NCBI GenBank assembly: GCA_050014015.1
Contig: JBEKEC010000011.1
Coordinates: 110,812 to 174,811, forward strand
Source of the DNA: PALSA-1353 sp050014015
GTDB taxonomy: Bacteria > Planctomycetota > Phycisphaerae > Tepidisphaerales > Tepidisphaeraceae
Length of the DNA: 64,000 nucleotides
Reading direction: 5' to 3'
Shown here: one piece after another, positions 32,962-42,729 of the stretch
Position numbering within the stretch: position 1 is the first letter of the stretch
Layout of the letters: each line of letters opens with the position of its first letter
The notes under the pieces: generated by a model
What the model was told of the DNA's origin: nothing
The model's input: the letters and a program-made list of their open reading frames with translations, nothing else
Databases searched by the model: none
Position numbers and translations under genes: made by a program

Positions 32962-34935
32962 ATGGAGCGGCGAAGCGGCTTGATCTTGGAGAATCTTCGC
33001 GTGGTGAAAAGAATTTGCAGGATATCAACGCGGATAGGTTCACGTCTTATCCGTGTTATCCGCGTCATCCGTGGTTCGATCCCTCTTGGCATTTTGCTCG
33101 TCCTTGCAAGCGCTTTGACTTGCCCAGCGGCGGTCTATCACGTGTCGTCCGCCGGGGATGACTCGGCCGTCGGAGATGCGGAGCATCCGTTTCTTACGAT
33201 CTCTCATGCCGCCCAGATCGCCGCGCCCGGCGATGTGGTTCTCATCGCGCCGGGGGTTTATCGGGAATGGGTGGCGCTGACGCACTCGGGGACGGCGGAC
33301 AAGCCGATCACGTTTCAGGCCGAGCAGGCGGGGACCGCGATCATCAGCGGGGCCGATCCGCTGACCGTCTGGACGCCGGTGACGGGCCGGCCGGAGTTGT
33401 ACGAGGCGGACTGGCCGTACGATTTCATCATCGACCATAAACCGGACGGTTCGCCGGTGCGGGATCACGGCGCCGCCCCGCCGGTGGGATGCGCCGAACA
33501 GATTTTGTGGGAAGGGCATCCGCTGCGGCAAGTCATGAAGTCGGACGATCTCGTCCCCGGCTCGTTCTACGTGGACTGGGAATATCACACGCTGGTGGTT
33601 TGGCTGCCGGGCAGCCTCGATGCCAGGAACGCGAAGATCGAGGGATGCGTGCGGCCGTATCTCTTATCGCCGCTGGAGCGTGACAACATTTTTTCCGACG
33701 CCCGGTACGTGAAGCTTGTCGGCCTGGTTTTCCGGGATGCCGCCAACTTCGCCCAGCGCGGCGGGGTCATTCTGCAAACCGGCTGGGTTGCGGACCATTG
33801 CACCGTGGAAAACAACAACGCCGGTGGAATGAGCCTCAACGGCGACAAAATCGTCGTGGACCATTGCGTGCTGCAATACAACGGGTTTTGCGGAATCAGC
33901 GGATCGGGAAGCTGGAACACGATCCAAGACTGCATCGTGCGCGGCAACAACCGCAAGGGATTTCCTCCGGACTGGGAGGGCGGCGGGGGAAAATTCTGCC
34001 AGACCAATCATCTCCGCATCGTTCGCCATGCCAGCTACGACAACACCGGGCCGGGAATCTGGCTGGACATCGACAACCTCGATTACTCGATCACGGATTC
34101 GACGTTCCACGGCAACCACGGTTTGCACGCGGATTGGGAAGGGAGCGGAATTTGCGTGGAAATCAGCCCCGGTCCGGGCGTCGTCTCGAGAAACGTCATC
34201 TACAGCAACACCGGCGCGGGCATTCTGCTGGCCGAGAGCGAGCACGTCGCCGTGCAGGCCAACACGCTCGTGGATAACGCGAGGGGCGTGGAGCTGCGCG
34301 CGATGTCACTGCGGGATAACCACCGTCTTGGCTCGATCAAAATTGACGGGAATAATTTCAAGGAATGGAGAAGCGCCGCGATAGCGACGAGCCTGGGCGA
34401 TTGGACCGCCAAGTCGGCGCGGGAGCGGGGAATCCGCATCGACGGGGATTTTTTCGATGCGGGCCGGGACAAGGCATATTTTTCATGGGGCGATTCATCC
34501 CTGGCGGATTTGCCGGCAATCCGCTCGGTCCTGGGGCTGGAGGCGCGGGGATCGGTGCAGGCAATTCGCTTTCTGTACCCGCTGGAGAATGCCAAGACCA
34601 TCGCCGATCCCACCCGCCCCACCATCGCCGGGGCGATGAAGGGCGCGGCGGCGGGAAAGGTGGTAACGATCCCGGCGAGCTGCCGCTCGCCGCTGTTCAA
34701 CGATGACATGGTTGCCGTTTTCGACGAGGAGAACGCCTGCGTCGCCGTGGCGGTCCCGACGATCGAGCTGCGGCAGCGCGTCCAGGAGGCGCTGTCCCTC
34801 CGGCCGGCGGCGGCGCCGATTTCCCTAGAGATTCGGATCGATCAGATACAACCGCACCAGTCGGAAGGCATCGCCTCCGCGCCGGAAGGCATCGCCTCCG
34901 CGGACGTGCGCGGCACGCTTATGGCGGTCAATTGA
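32962..34935 (+). CDS. Exported right-handed beta-helix protein (pectate-lyase-like fold)
   Basis: The product has an export signal ending LLVLASALTCPAAVYHVS, then a DUF1565-like start (AGDDSAVGDAEHPFLTISHA, then APGDVVLIAPGVY). Parallel beta-helix rungs follow (FAQRGGVILQTGWVADHCTV, NNNAGGMSLNGDKIVVDHCV, later NTGAGILLAESEHVAVQAN). The fold is typical of polysaccharide lyases and glycan-binding proteins; no catalytic site is assigned. The C-terminus carries a duplicated EGIASA motif. The true start is unclear: ATG at 32962, or GTG at 33001/33004. The basic part of the signal (RVIRVIRG) is itself encoded by a CGCGGAT-type repeat, so the repeat has become coding. Confidence 0.78.
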   Translation: MERRSGLILENLRVVKRICRISTRIGSRLIRVIRVIRGSIPLGILLVLASALTCPAAVYHVSSAGDDSAVGDAEHPFLTISHAAQIAAPGDVVLIAPGVYREWVALTHSGTADKPITFQAEQAGTAIISGADPLTVWTPVTGRPELYEADWPYDFIIDHKPDGSPVRDHGAAPPVGCAEQILWEGHPLRQVMKSDDLVPGSFYVDWEYHTLVVWLPGSLDARNAKIEGCVRPYLLSPLERDNIFSDARYVKLVGLVFRDAANFAQRGGVILQTGWVADHCTVENNNAGGMSLNGDKIVVDHCVLQYNGFCGISGSGSWNTIQDCIVRGNNRKGFPPDWEGGGGKFCQTNHLRIVRHASYDNTGPGIWLDIDNLDYSITDSTFHGNHGLHADWEGSGICVEISPGPGVVSRNVIYSNTGAGILLAESEHVAVQANTLVDNARGVELRAMSLRDNHRLGSIKIDGNNFKEWRSAAIATSLGDWTAKSARERGIRIDGDFFDAGRDKAYFSWGDSSLADLPAIRSVLGLEARGSVQAIRFLYPLENAKTIADPTRPTIAGAMKGAAAGKVVTIPASCRSPLFNDDMVAVFDEENACVAVAVPTIELRQRVQEALSLRPAAAPISLEIRIDQIQPHQSEGIASAPEGIASADVRGTLMAVN

Positions 34936-34944
34936 CCGGCTTCA

Positions 34945-37539
34945 TCATGCCGGACGCGCCAGGGGTACAGAAGTGGTGATGACCCCCCGTCTTAGGAATG
35001 CCTCGATTTCATCGGCCGACAGCGCGGCGCCGAACAGAAAGCCCTGCATCAGATCGACCCCGGCGTCGATGAGGAATATTCGCTGGAACTCGGTTTCGAC
35101 GCCCTCGGCGACAACTTGCAGGCCGAGGCTTTTGGCAAGCGCGACGATCGCGCCGATGATCGATTTCCCGTTGGGCTCCGAACTGCGGGGCTTCACCATG
35201 TCGAAAAACACTTGGTTGATCTTCAACGTCTCCAGCGACAGGCGCTGGAGATACGCCAGGGACGAATATCCGGTCCCGAAATCGTCGATGGCGACTCTGA
35301 CGCCGCGCTCGTGGAGCAAGGCGAGCTTGTCGGTGGCGTCGCGCATGTTCCGCATGAGGAGGCTTTCGGTCAGTTCGATTTCGAGCCATGGATCATTGCA
35401 GCCGCTGGTCTGGAGCGCGGATTCAACGGTCTGAATGAAGTCCGGCTGTGCGAATTGGAGCGTCGAGACGTTCACCGCCACGGATTGCGGCGCGCAGCCC
35501 AATTGGCGCCATTGCCGGAACTGGCGCGCCGCCTCCTGGAGCACCCAGGCGCCGACGGGAAGAATCAGACCGGTATCCTCGGCGAGCGGAATGAACGCCC
35601 CGGGTGAAACCAGCCCGAGCGTCGGATGATTCCAGCGGATCAGCGCTTCGACGCTGACGATTTTTCCGCGACGGTCCACCTTGGGCTGATATTGAAGGCA
35701 CAGCTCGTTCCTGTCGACGGCGTGACGGAGGGCGCTTTCCAATTCGAGCCGGGCAACGATGCCCTCGCCCATTTCCGGCAGGAAGACCAGGGCGATGTTT
35801 CCCCCGGCTTCCTTGGCGCGATAAAGCGCCAGATCGGCGTTGCGCATAAGGGAGGCCGAATCCGTCCCATGCCGCGGAAAAATCGCCGCGCCGATCGTTA
35901 CGGTCACCACCAATTCCCGGCCGAGCAAATCGATCGGGCGCTGGAATGCGTCAACGAGTTCTCTGGCAACCCGTTCGGCGTCGGCCGGATTGGCGAGATT
36001 GCAGAGGATGGCGGCAAATTCATCGCCTCCCATGCGGGCCAGCGTGTCCGAGTTGCGGAGCCGGTGTTGCAATCGGGCCGCAACCTGGCAAAGGAGTTCG
36101 TCGCCGTTGGGGTGTCCATAGGTGTCGTTGACGAGCTTAAAGCGATCCACATCGCACAGAAGAACGGCCAGGGGTTGTGACGTTCGGGCGGCGGCGGCCA
36201 AGGCCTGCTGAAGGCGGTCGTCGAAAAGCATACGATTGGGAAGCCCGGTGAGCGCATCATGATGCGCCTGGAATGTCAGTTGCTCGGTAAGCTGGCGGTG
36301 CTCGCGGGCCACGCCGGTCAGTTCGCTGGCGAGCTTGAGCATTTCAACCGCCGACGCTCCGGGCCGCTGATTGTCGCGAAGGTAAATGCAGAAGGCCCCG
36401 GAAGGCTCGCGATGGCGTGAGTGAATCAACATCGCCCAGCAGGAACGAATTCCCTGCTCGTTCAGTTGTGGCAAGAGATCGGCCCAAACGGGTTCGTCGC
36501 ACAAATCGCAGACGATTGCGCGATCTGCCTGGTTGGCGGAGAGGGCGACGAAGCGAGCGATGATTTCGGGGAGCTTGGTTTCGATGGCATCTGCCAGGGC
36601 TTTGGGGAGCTTTGGCGCCAAGTGCCGGCTTTGGTCGCCGATCAGGGCGACCGCGGCGGCGGCGGCGTGCGGCTCCTGGCGGTGGGCTGCATCCACCAGC
36701 CGATTGAGGATGTCATCCATCGATCGGCCCTGTGCGATCATTTCCAACGTTTCGGCCCGCACCTGCTCGCGATATTCCATCTGCTTGCGCAAGGTGACGT
36801 CGCGCGCGGAGGCGTAAACCTCCCCGGCGCTTCCGCCGGCGGGATGCAAAGCCCTCCGGCAGGTGGACTCCAGCCAGATATATTTTCCATCGGCGCGGCG
36901 GAACCGGAACTCGATCTGCCCGGTTTCGCCCACCGAGCGTGCCGCGGCATAGCAGGTCTCGACGGCCTGCTTGTCATCGGGATGCACGAACCCGCCCAGC
37001 TTGAGACCGACGATCTCCTCGGGGGCATATCCAAGAATGGCAATCGAGGCGGGCGACACGTATAGGAAGGTGCCGTCAAGCGTCTGGCGGGAAATCACGT
37101 CGGAGGAGTTTTCCGCCAGGACGCGGAACCGCTCCTCCTTCTGCGCCAGCAAGTCGATCAGGTTCCTGGTATGAAGGGAGGAGCGGACGCGGGCGCGGAG
37201 TTCCGCCGGATCGAACGGCTTGGTGATGTAATCGGTGGCGCCCATCTCCAATCCGCGAAGCTTCTCTTCGGTGGAAGAAGCGCCGGTGAGGAAGACGATG
37301 GGGATATCCGCGGTCGCCGGATCGGACTTCAATCGCTTGCATACCTCAAACCCGTCGGCGCCGGGAAGATCCACGTCCAGAAGAATGAGGTCGGGACGCA
37401 GTTCGGCGGCGGTGGCCTGGGCGTCCCGGCCATCGGCGCAGGAAATGAAATCCAGTGGTTCCCGCGCCAGCCAGACCCGCACGAGCTCCTGAATATCTTC
37501 CGAGTCGTCAACTATGAGCAATTTTTGATTGGACATCAT
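34945..37539 (-). CDS. REC-PAS-GAF-GGDEF-EAL cyclic di-GMP response regulator
   Basis: An 864-residue cytosolic protein. It has a receiver domain (1-125, phospho-acceptor Asp55, acidic pair D11/D12), a PAS domain (about 138-260), a GAF-like region (265-415) and a GGDEF domain with intact GGDEF at 504-508 and the inhibitory-site pattern RNSD at 495-498. An EAL domain follows (EAL at 631-633, IDDFGTGYSS near 751, EGVET). Within EAL the usual LKID is LKIN (Asn775), so phosphodiesterase activity may be weakened. The start at 37539 (or 37536) overlaps the kinase gene by about 30 bases. It is the probable output of the operon that begins with the TonB receptor. Confidence 0.93.
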   Translation of the reverse strand: MMSNQKLLIVDDSEDIQELVRVWLAREPLDFISCADGRDAQATAAELRPDLILLDVDLPGADGFEVCKRLKSDPATADIPIVFLTGASSTEEKLRGLEMGATDYITKPFDPAELRARVRSSLHTRNLIDLLAQKEERFRVLAENSSDVISRQTLDGTFLYVSPASIAILGYAPEEIVGLKLGGFVHPDDKQAVETCYAAARSVGETGQIEFRFRRADGKYIWLESTCRRALHPAGGSAGEVYASARDVTLRKQMEYREQVRAETLEMIAQGRSMDDILNRLVDAAHRQEPHAAAAAVALIGDQSRHLAPKLPKALADAIETKLPEIIARFVALSANQADRAIVCDLCDEPVWADLLPQLNEQGIRSCWAMLIHSRHREPSGAFCIYLRDNQRPGASAVEMLKLASELTGVAREHRQLTEQLTFQAHHDALTGLPNRMLFDDRLQQALAAAARTSQPLAVLLCDVDRFKLVNDTYGHPNGDELLCQVAARLQHRLRNSDTLARMGGDEFAAILCNLANPADAERVARELVDAFQRPIDLLGRELVVTVTIGAAIFPRHGTDSASLMRNADLALYRAKEAGGNIALVFLPEMGEGIVARLELESALRHAVDRNELCLQYQPKVDRRGKIVSVEALIRWNHPTLGLVSPGAFIPLAEDTGLILPVGAWVLQEAARQFRQWRQLGCAPQSVAVNVSTLQFAQPDFIQTVESALQTSGCNDPWLEIELTESLLMRNMRDATDKLALLHERGVRVAIDDFGTGYSSLAYLQRLSLETLKINQVFFDMVKPRSSEPNGKSIIGAIVALAKSLGLQVVAEGVETEFQRIFLIDAGVDLMQGFLFGAALSADEIEAFLRRGVITTSVPLARPA

Positions 37540-39880
37540 TCTCTCGGTTCGCGTCGTAGCCCTCGACGCCACGGATTAGGTCGATCAATTCATTGACTGC
37601 GATCTGGACTGCTTCAGCCTCGGCGGTCGCCTTGATAAGGGATTCCGCCTTGGCGGCGACTTCGGTGATTTTTGGGAAGCCATAGCCCGCGCCGGCGCCC
37701 TTCAGTTGGTGGAGAAGCCGCCGGAGTTCGTCCATTTCCCGGCTTGCCGAGAGCGACGCCAGCGAGTTGACGCGAGCGGGAAGGCGCGACACAAATCCGA
37801 GGACGGCGTGCTGCATCGCGGCGTTGGCTGAGTCGGCGTTCACGGGGCGTAATTCTTCAATCGTTTTTGGGGACTTGCTGGGCTGCGGTGGCGCCGCAGC
37901 CGTCGCCGCGTGCCGCTGGTCATCGCCGGACTGTTTCATGTACCCATTCACGGACCGCAGCAGGACCTCCTTGTCGATTGGTTTGGTGAGATAGTCGGTG
38001 CAGCCGACGTCCAGGCATTTGGCGCGATCACCGCTCATGGCGTGAGCCGTCAGAGCGATGATCGGAAGCTTGTATCCAAGACGGCGGAGTTGCGCCGTGG
38101 CCTGATATCCATCCAGCACGGGCATCTGCATGTCCATCAGCACCATGTCGAACGTTTCGGCTTTGACGCGTTCGACGGCCTCCTGTCCGTTGGGAACCAC
38201 GACGACCTCTGCGCCGGCCATCGTCAAGTGCATTGTGATCAGATGCTGATTGTCGATTCCGTCCTCGGCCAGCAGAATCCGGCCATGAAGGGCGATCTCA
38301 TCGGGTTGCGTCGGCGAGGCGAGAACGGCGAGCATCGATTCGGTAAGGCCGCGACGCATGGGCACGCCATCCAGCGGTCCGCCGTCAACGACCAGGGTGA
38401 ACTTGCTGCCGCGTCCAAGCTCCGACTGAATGAAGAGGTCGCCGCCCATCAATGTCGCCAGCCGTTTGCTGATGACCAATCCCAGCCCCGATCCGCCGTA
38501 CCTGCGGGTCATCGACTCATCCGCCTGAACAAACGGCTGGAACAGACGGCCGATCTGTTCCCGCGTCATTCCGATGCCGGTGTCGCTCACCTCGGCCTTG
38601 ACACAGCTTGAGCCGGAGGAGGTCTTTTCCACCGAAACCGTGATGCACACTTCGCCCTGCTCGGTGAACTTGATGGCATTGCCGGTCAGGTTCATCAAGA
38701 CCTGTTTGAAGCGTAATTGGTCGGTCCGGACGATCTCGGGAATGTCGCCGGCAAATTCCACCTTCAGGTTAATCTGCTTGGCAATCGCCCGGACACGCAG
38801 CATCGAGACCACGTCGACCGCGAGCCTGGCCACGTCGCAAGGGATTCTGTCGACCGTTAACTTCTCGGCTTCAATCTTGCTGATGTCGAGAATGTCGTTG
38901 ATGAGGTCCATGAGATGGCGGGCATTGCGCCGCACGACCTGGAGGCAGTTCACCCGATCGGACATGGTCTGCACGGGCGAGAGCATCAGGTCGGAATAGC
39001 CGAGGATCGCGGTCATGGGGGTGCGGATTTCGTGGCTCATGTTGGCCAGGAAAGCGGTCTTGGCGCGGCTGGCCTCCTCGGCCTTGTCCTTGGCGGCGCA
39101 AAGCTCGGCCGTGCGGGCCGCCACCAGCTCTTCCAGATGGTGCCGGTGGAGATTCAATTGTGCATCCCGCTGCTCGATCTGCTCGAGCATGGCGTTGAAG
39201 CAATCGACGAGCCGTCCCAATTCATCGTCGGTGGTCTTCGTGGCGCGGACCCGGTAATTGCGGTCGTCGGTGATGGTCTGAGCGGTCTTGCTGAGATGTT
39301 CGACAGGCCCCACGATGAAGCGTGAAAGCCGGCGAGAAAGCCCCAGCGCCAGCGCCATGGCGCTGAGCATCACGGTGCCGAAGACGATCGCGGAGCCGCG
39401 CGTGCACTCGGACAACTGGCCAAGGTCGGACTGCACGTACACCCAACCGAGCAGGCGTCCGTTCAACTCCACGGGGCTGGTGACGACCAGCGAATCGTCG
39501 CCGAACAGGTATTCGCCGCGTTGCAGCGGCGTGAATGGCGGCAGGGGCACGACGGCGTCGCGGAAAAAGACGGCCAGCTTTTTCCCGGAGCGGTCATAGA
39601 TGGCGGCGGCGACGACGTGCGGTTCGGCGCGAAGCGATGCCAGGGTCTGTGCGGCGTCGTTGGCGTCGCCAAAAGAGAGCGCGGCGGTCGTGTTCTGCGC
39701 GACGATGTTGGCGTAGGTCTGGGTGTCGGTGACCAGCGCGTGGCGGATCTGGCGATAGTTGAACACCGCCAGGACCGCCCCGGCGCCCAGCAGCGCCGCG
39801 CCCGCCGAAACCAGGCTCATCGCCAGCAGTTTCGTCTTCACAGTTTTGAACATGGAAAAGGAGTTTTGTTGCGTTTTCAT
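37508..39880 (-). CDS. Hybrid sensor histidine kinase (CHASE8-like, HAMP, HisKA, HATPase, REC, HPt)
   Basis: A 790-residue inner-membrane kinase. A first membrane segment (17-41) and a second (163-182) enclose a periplasmic CHASE8-like sensor (TYANIVAQNTTAALSFGDAN). HAMP covers about 183-237. HisKA holds His283 (FLANMSHEIRTPM). The ATPase has the N box near 397-408 and G boxes at SDTGIGM and GGSGLGL. A receiver domain has Asp583, and the C-terminal HPt has His724 (LHQLKGAGAGYGF). It can run a full His-Asp-His relay to the REC domain of the next gene. It overlaps the YfiR-like gene upstream by 4 bases and the GGDEF-EAL gene downstream. Confidence 0.93.
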   Translation of the reverse strand: MKTQQNSFSMFKTVKTKLLAMSLVSAGAALLGAGAVLAVFNYRQIRHALVTDTQTYANIVAQNTTAALSFGDANDAAQTLASLRAEPHVVAAAIYDRSGKKLAVFFRDAVVPLPPFTPLQRGEYLFGDDSLVVTSPVELNGRLLGWVYVQSDLGQLSECTRGSAIVFGTVMLSAMALALGLSRRLSRFIVGPVEHLSKTAQTITDDRNYRVRATKTTDDELGRLVDCFNAMLEQIEQRDAQLNLHRHHLEELVAARTAELCAAKDKAEEASRAKTAFLANMSHEIRTPMTAILGYSDLMLSPVQTMSDRVNCLQVVRRNARHLMDLINDILDISKIEAEKLTVDRIPCDVARLAVDVVSMLRVRAIAKQINLKVEFAGDIPEIVRTDQLRFKQVLMNLTGNAIKFTEQGEVCITVSVEKTSSGSSCVKAEVSDTGIGMTREQIGRLFQPFVQADESMTRRYGGSGLGLVISKRLATLMGGDLFIQSELGRGSKFTLVVDGGPLDGVPMRRGLTESMLAVLASPTQPDEIALHGRILLAEDGIDNQHLITMHLTMAGAEVVVVPNGQEAVERVKAETFDMVLMDMQMPVLDGYQATAQLRRLGYKLPIIALTAHAMSGDRAKCLDVGCTDYLTKPIDKEVLLRSVNGYMKQSGDDQRHAATAAAPPQPSKSPKTIEELRPVNADSANAAMQHAVLGFVSRLPARVNSLASLSASREMDELRRLLHQLKGAGAGYGFPKITEVAAKAESLIKATAEAEAVQIAVNELIDLIRGVEGYDANRENDVQSKIAHS

Positions 39881-40422
39881 TTCCTGTAAATCCTGGCGAG
39901 TTTCATGAGCTTGGCGCTGACCTTGAGGCCATCGGCGGCGATGGGGTCGAGATTGATCTCAAAACGTATTCGATTGTCCTCGAAGAAGAAGCGGACGCCG
40001 CCGCCGGCCGGGAGAAATTCGTCGCTCTCCCCGATGGTCAGGACCGGCTTGCCGTCGAGTTTGTCACACAGCGCCTTCGCCGATGAGTCCTGCGAGGCCG
40101 GGACGAACAGGAGCTGGCACGGTCCGACGCTGTCGACCGAGGCGAAATGCTCAACGGTCACGGAGCGATCGGCCACGGATTTGGCCGCCATGGCCTGTTC
40201 CAGCGCCCCGTTGAATGGATCGGCGCCGACCGTGGCAACAACGAACGGAGAGTCCTTTGAAGCAAAGGCGGAATCGGGCCATTCGACAAACTGCGTGAAG
40301 TTGTACACAAAAGCCGCTTTCACCTGATATTCCCGCGTCGGGGCATCCGCCCGGCATGGCAACGTCGCGGTAACGACCGCGATGACCATTCCGACTCTAA
40401 ATGCGCATGCTCGACTGCACAT
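39877..40422 (-). CDS. YfiR family periplasmic protein (DUF4154)
   Basis: The 181-residue protein has a signal peptide (ending PCRADA) and the YfiR/DUF4154 pattern: EYQVKAAFVYNFTQFVEWPD near residues 31-50, FVVATVGADPF, CQLLFVPASQ, a GKPVLTIGESDEFLPAGGGV block and RFEINLDPIAADGLKVSAKL. In Pseudomonas YfiR is a periplasmic repressor of a diguanylate cyclase. Here it is placed between a TonB receptor and a kinase with a periplasmic sensor, which suggests that it transmits or modulates the signal. It overlaps the kinase start by 4 bases (39877-39880). Confidence 0.9.
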   Translation of the reverse strand: MCSRACAFRVGMVIAVVTATLPCRADAPTREYQVKAAFVYNFTQFVEWPDSAFASKDSPFVVATVGADPFNGALEQAMAAKSVADRSVTVEHFASVDSVGPCQLLFVPASQDSSAKALCDKLDGKPVLTIGESDEFLPAGGGVRFFFEDNRIRFEINLDPIAADGLKVSAKLMKLARIYRK

Positions 40423-40470
40423 ACGTTTGCCTATCGAACAAAGCGGCCGGCGCGTCCTGGCGCGCCGATT

Positions 40471-42516
40471 TCAAAACGCCATTGACCACTCGGCGAAGAA
40501 CGTCCGCGGCACTTCCGTGGGCAGCGCCGTGTTGGAGTCGATCTCACCGGATTCGTAATGACGGCTCTGAAGGAGATTCTGCACGCCGACCGTCAGGGCC
40601 ATATTTTGCCTCACCTGCCAGCGAAGATTCGCGTCCAGGCGGAAATAACTCGGAACACTCTGGAAACTCCCGCCGGTTGAAATCGCGTTGATGTATGAGA
40701 GCGCATCAACATAATAGAGCGAGGTATTGAGTTGCAGGTTTTTGAGCAAATCCAGGTAGCAGTGGACCTGGAACTGATTTTGCGGGCTGCTTCCCACGAC
40801 GAGTTGTGCCAGGTAGGCCGGCATGAAGACGTCGCCGGGCGAATTCGATTCCGCCTGGGCGTGACCCGCGAGGCAGGTATAACTCGCTGCCAGCCGGCAT
40901 CGATCCGTGACCTGCCAGTTCGCGGATACCTCCGCACCGTAACTGCTCGCGTCCACGGCGTTGGCGTAATCCAGTTCCCCTGGAACCAGAACATTGGGCA
41001 CGGTCTCGATCAGACCGGTATAGGCGTTATAGAAACCGGTGACGTCCAGGGTCAGCGGTTTGATTGGCTGGACTTTGTATCCGATTTCGTACGAATAGGT
41101 AGTTTCCGCGCGGGGGTCATCGGTGCCGAATGTTCCGCCTACCACATAGCTGTTCTCATAAATCGACGGGACGCGCACGGAGCGTGAAACGGCCCCCCAA
41201 ATTGAATTTCGGTCGTCGGGCGTCCAGAGGAGCCGGGTGCTTGGCTCGACTTCCAGATTCGTGATGTTGTTGCATTCCAGTTTCGTACCTAGAGTCCATT
41301 GCAACCGGTTCGGTACGATCGAAACCTGGTCCTGCACGAATCCGTTGTAAACGTATTCGTTTGTGTTGTGGGGAGCGGCGGTGACAAACGGACCGTTCAC
41401 CGCCCGTTCCAAATAGTCGCGAGCCCCAAGTCCCCAGGTAACGTCCTGCATCGCGCCAAGAGGAAAGCGATTTTGAAACTGAACGTCAAAGGTGTCCTGC
41501 TCGTATCCCACGGGCTGGTCGGTCAAAACCTGACGATCGTAATACGCCTGTAGCGAAGTGTCGGCTCGATCGGATTCCGTATGCGTCCAGCGTCCAAGCA
41601 CGTCGCCGCCATTTTCGTAAAACGGCGCGTCCTCGACCACCGGCAGAGCCGTGGTCGTTTCCTTCAAATTCTGCTCGTAAACGTCGCCTTGAACGGTCAA
41701 CGTGTCCTGCGGGGAAGTGTACCGATCCATTCGGAACCCGCTTTGCATCCCCTGCCACTCATCGTGCGGGGGATTGTGGTCGGGCTGCTCGCCATTGCCG
41801 GTGTACTGGTATTGGGAATAAACCCGGAAGAAGGTGTTGTCGTCAATTTGGCCGCCGTAGCGGACGTTTCCGATGTCGAACTGGGTTCCGCCGGTCACAT
41901 CGAACAAGGCGCCCTGCGTATCCCTGGACGATTTGGTGATGATGTTGACGACGCCGTTGACCGCGTTTGAACCCCACAGGGTTGAGCCCGGACCGCGAAT
42001 GACCTCAATGCGGTCGAGATCCATCAGGGGATAGTTGACCGAATTCCAGGTCACCCCGCCAAAAAAGGGCGTGTAAAGGGATCGGCCGTCCATTAGAACG
42101 AGAAGATCATCGGCAAGAAAGCCGTTGACTCCGCGCGCGCTGATGGCCCAGTGGTCCGCGTCGATTTGGGCGACATCCATCCCGGGCACCAGGCGAAGCA
42201 AATCCGGGATGCTGCCGAGGGCGGATCGCTGAATGTCATCCTGCCCGATGACGGTGACGGCCGCGGGCGCGTCGGCGATCCTCTGCGGCTCCTTGGCCAC
42301 GCTGGTGACCTCGACGTTCATCAGGTCTTCGAGGCTAAGCCCCGTCAGATCGTTGCCGCCGACGGAACTGGGCCGAAAGGTCTCGCTTGGCCCGGTAGTG
42401 GTCGTGGGCATCGTGGTCGCGGAGGCGCGCGCCTGCGCCGGCAACGTCACCGCGATTGCCGCGATCAGCAACGTCTGGAGCACCCCGGATTTCCTCCGCA
42501 TCGGTAGATAATTCAT
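40471..42516 (-). CDS. TonB-dependent outer-membrane receptor
   Basis: A 681-residue protein with a signal peptide (about 1-32), then a plug domain: DAPAAVTVIGQDDIQRSALG, LLRLVPGMDVAQI, ISARGVNGFLADDLLVLMDG, DRIEVIRGPGSTLWGSNAVN, GVVNIITKSS. A long beta-barrel follows, ending in ALTVGVQNLLQSRHYESGEI and a terminal aromatic residue (EWSMAF). It may import a siderophore, vitamin or glycan, or only sense it. No STN domain is present, so signalling would go through the YfiR-like protein and kinase rather than an anti-sigma factor. GAGGAG lies 7 bases before the ATG. The gap to YfiR is 48 bases. Confidence 0.93.
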   Translation of the reverse strand: MNYLPMRRKSGVLQTLLIAAIAVTLPAQARASATTMPTTTTGPSETFRPSSVGGNDLTGLSLEDLMNVEVTSVAKEPQRIADAPAAVTVIGQDDIQRSALGSIPDLLRLVPGMDVAQIDADHWAISARGVNGFLADDLLVLMDGRSLYTPFFGGVTWNSVNYPLMDLDRIEVIRGPGSTLWGSNAVNGVVNIITKSSRDTQGALFDVTGGTQFDIGNVRYGGQIDDNTFFRVYSQYQYTGNGEQPDHNPPHDEWQGMQSGFRMDRYTSPQDTLTVQGDVYEQNLKETTTALPVVEDAPFYENGGDVLGRWTHTESDRADTSLQAYYDRQVLTDQPVGYEQDTFDVQFQNRFPLGAMQDVTWGLGARDYLERAVNGPFVTAAPHNTNEYVYNGFVQDQVSIVPNRLQWTLGTKLECNNITNLEVEPSTRLLWTPDDRNSIWGAVSRSVRVPSIYENSYVVGGTFGTDDPRAETTYSYEIGYKVQPIKPLTLDVTGFYNAYTGLIETVPNVLVPGELDYANAVDASSYGAEVSANWQVTDRCRLAASYTCLAGHAQAESNSPGDVFMPAYLAQLVVGSSPQNQFQVHCYLDLLKNLQLNTSLYYVDALSYINAISTGGSFQSVPSYFRLDANLRWQVRQNMALTVGVQNLLQSRHYESGEIDSNTALPTEVPRTFFAEWSMAF

Positions 42517-42729
42517 GTACGCTCCTCTGATTGGCCCTCATCAGGAAATCGTCGGAGGCCTTCTCAACACCAATCGGAGCAAAACTGCCGTTTAATTAGA
42601 ATATGGCGTATATGAGAGATGGGCGGCTTATGAGTCTCATTCCACCCTGACCAGCGGCTTGGACAGTCCGATAAGGTTGACCTGGTCGGATCCATCGGGC
42701 GGCTTTCCACCGGAGTCGAATTGATGCAG

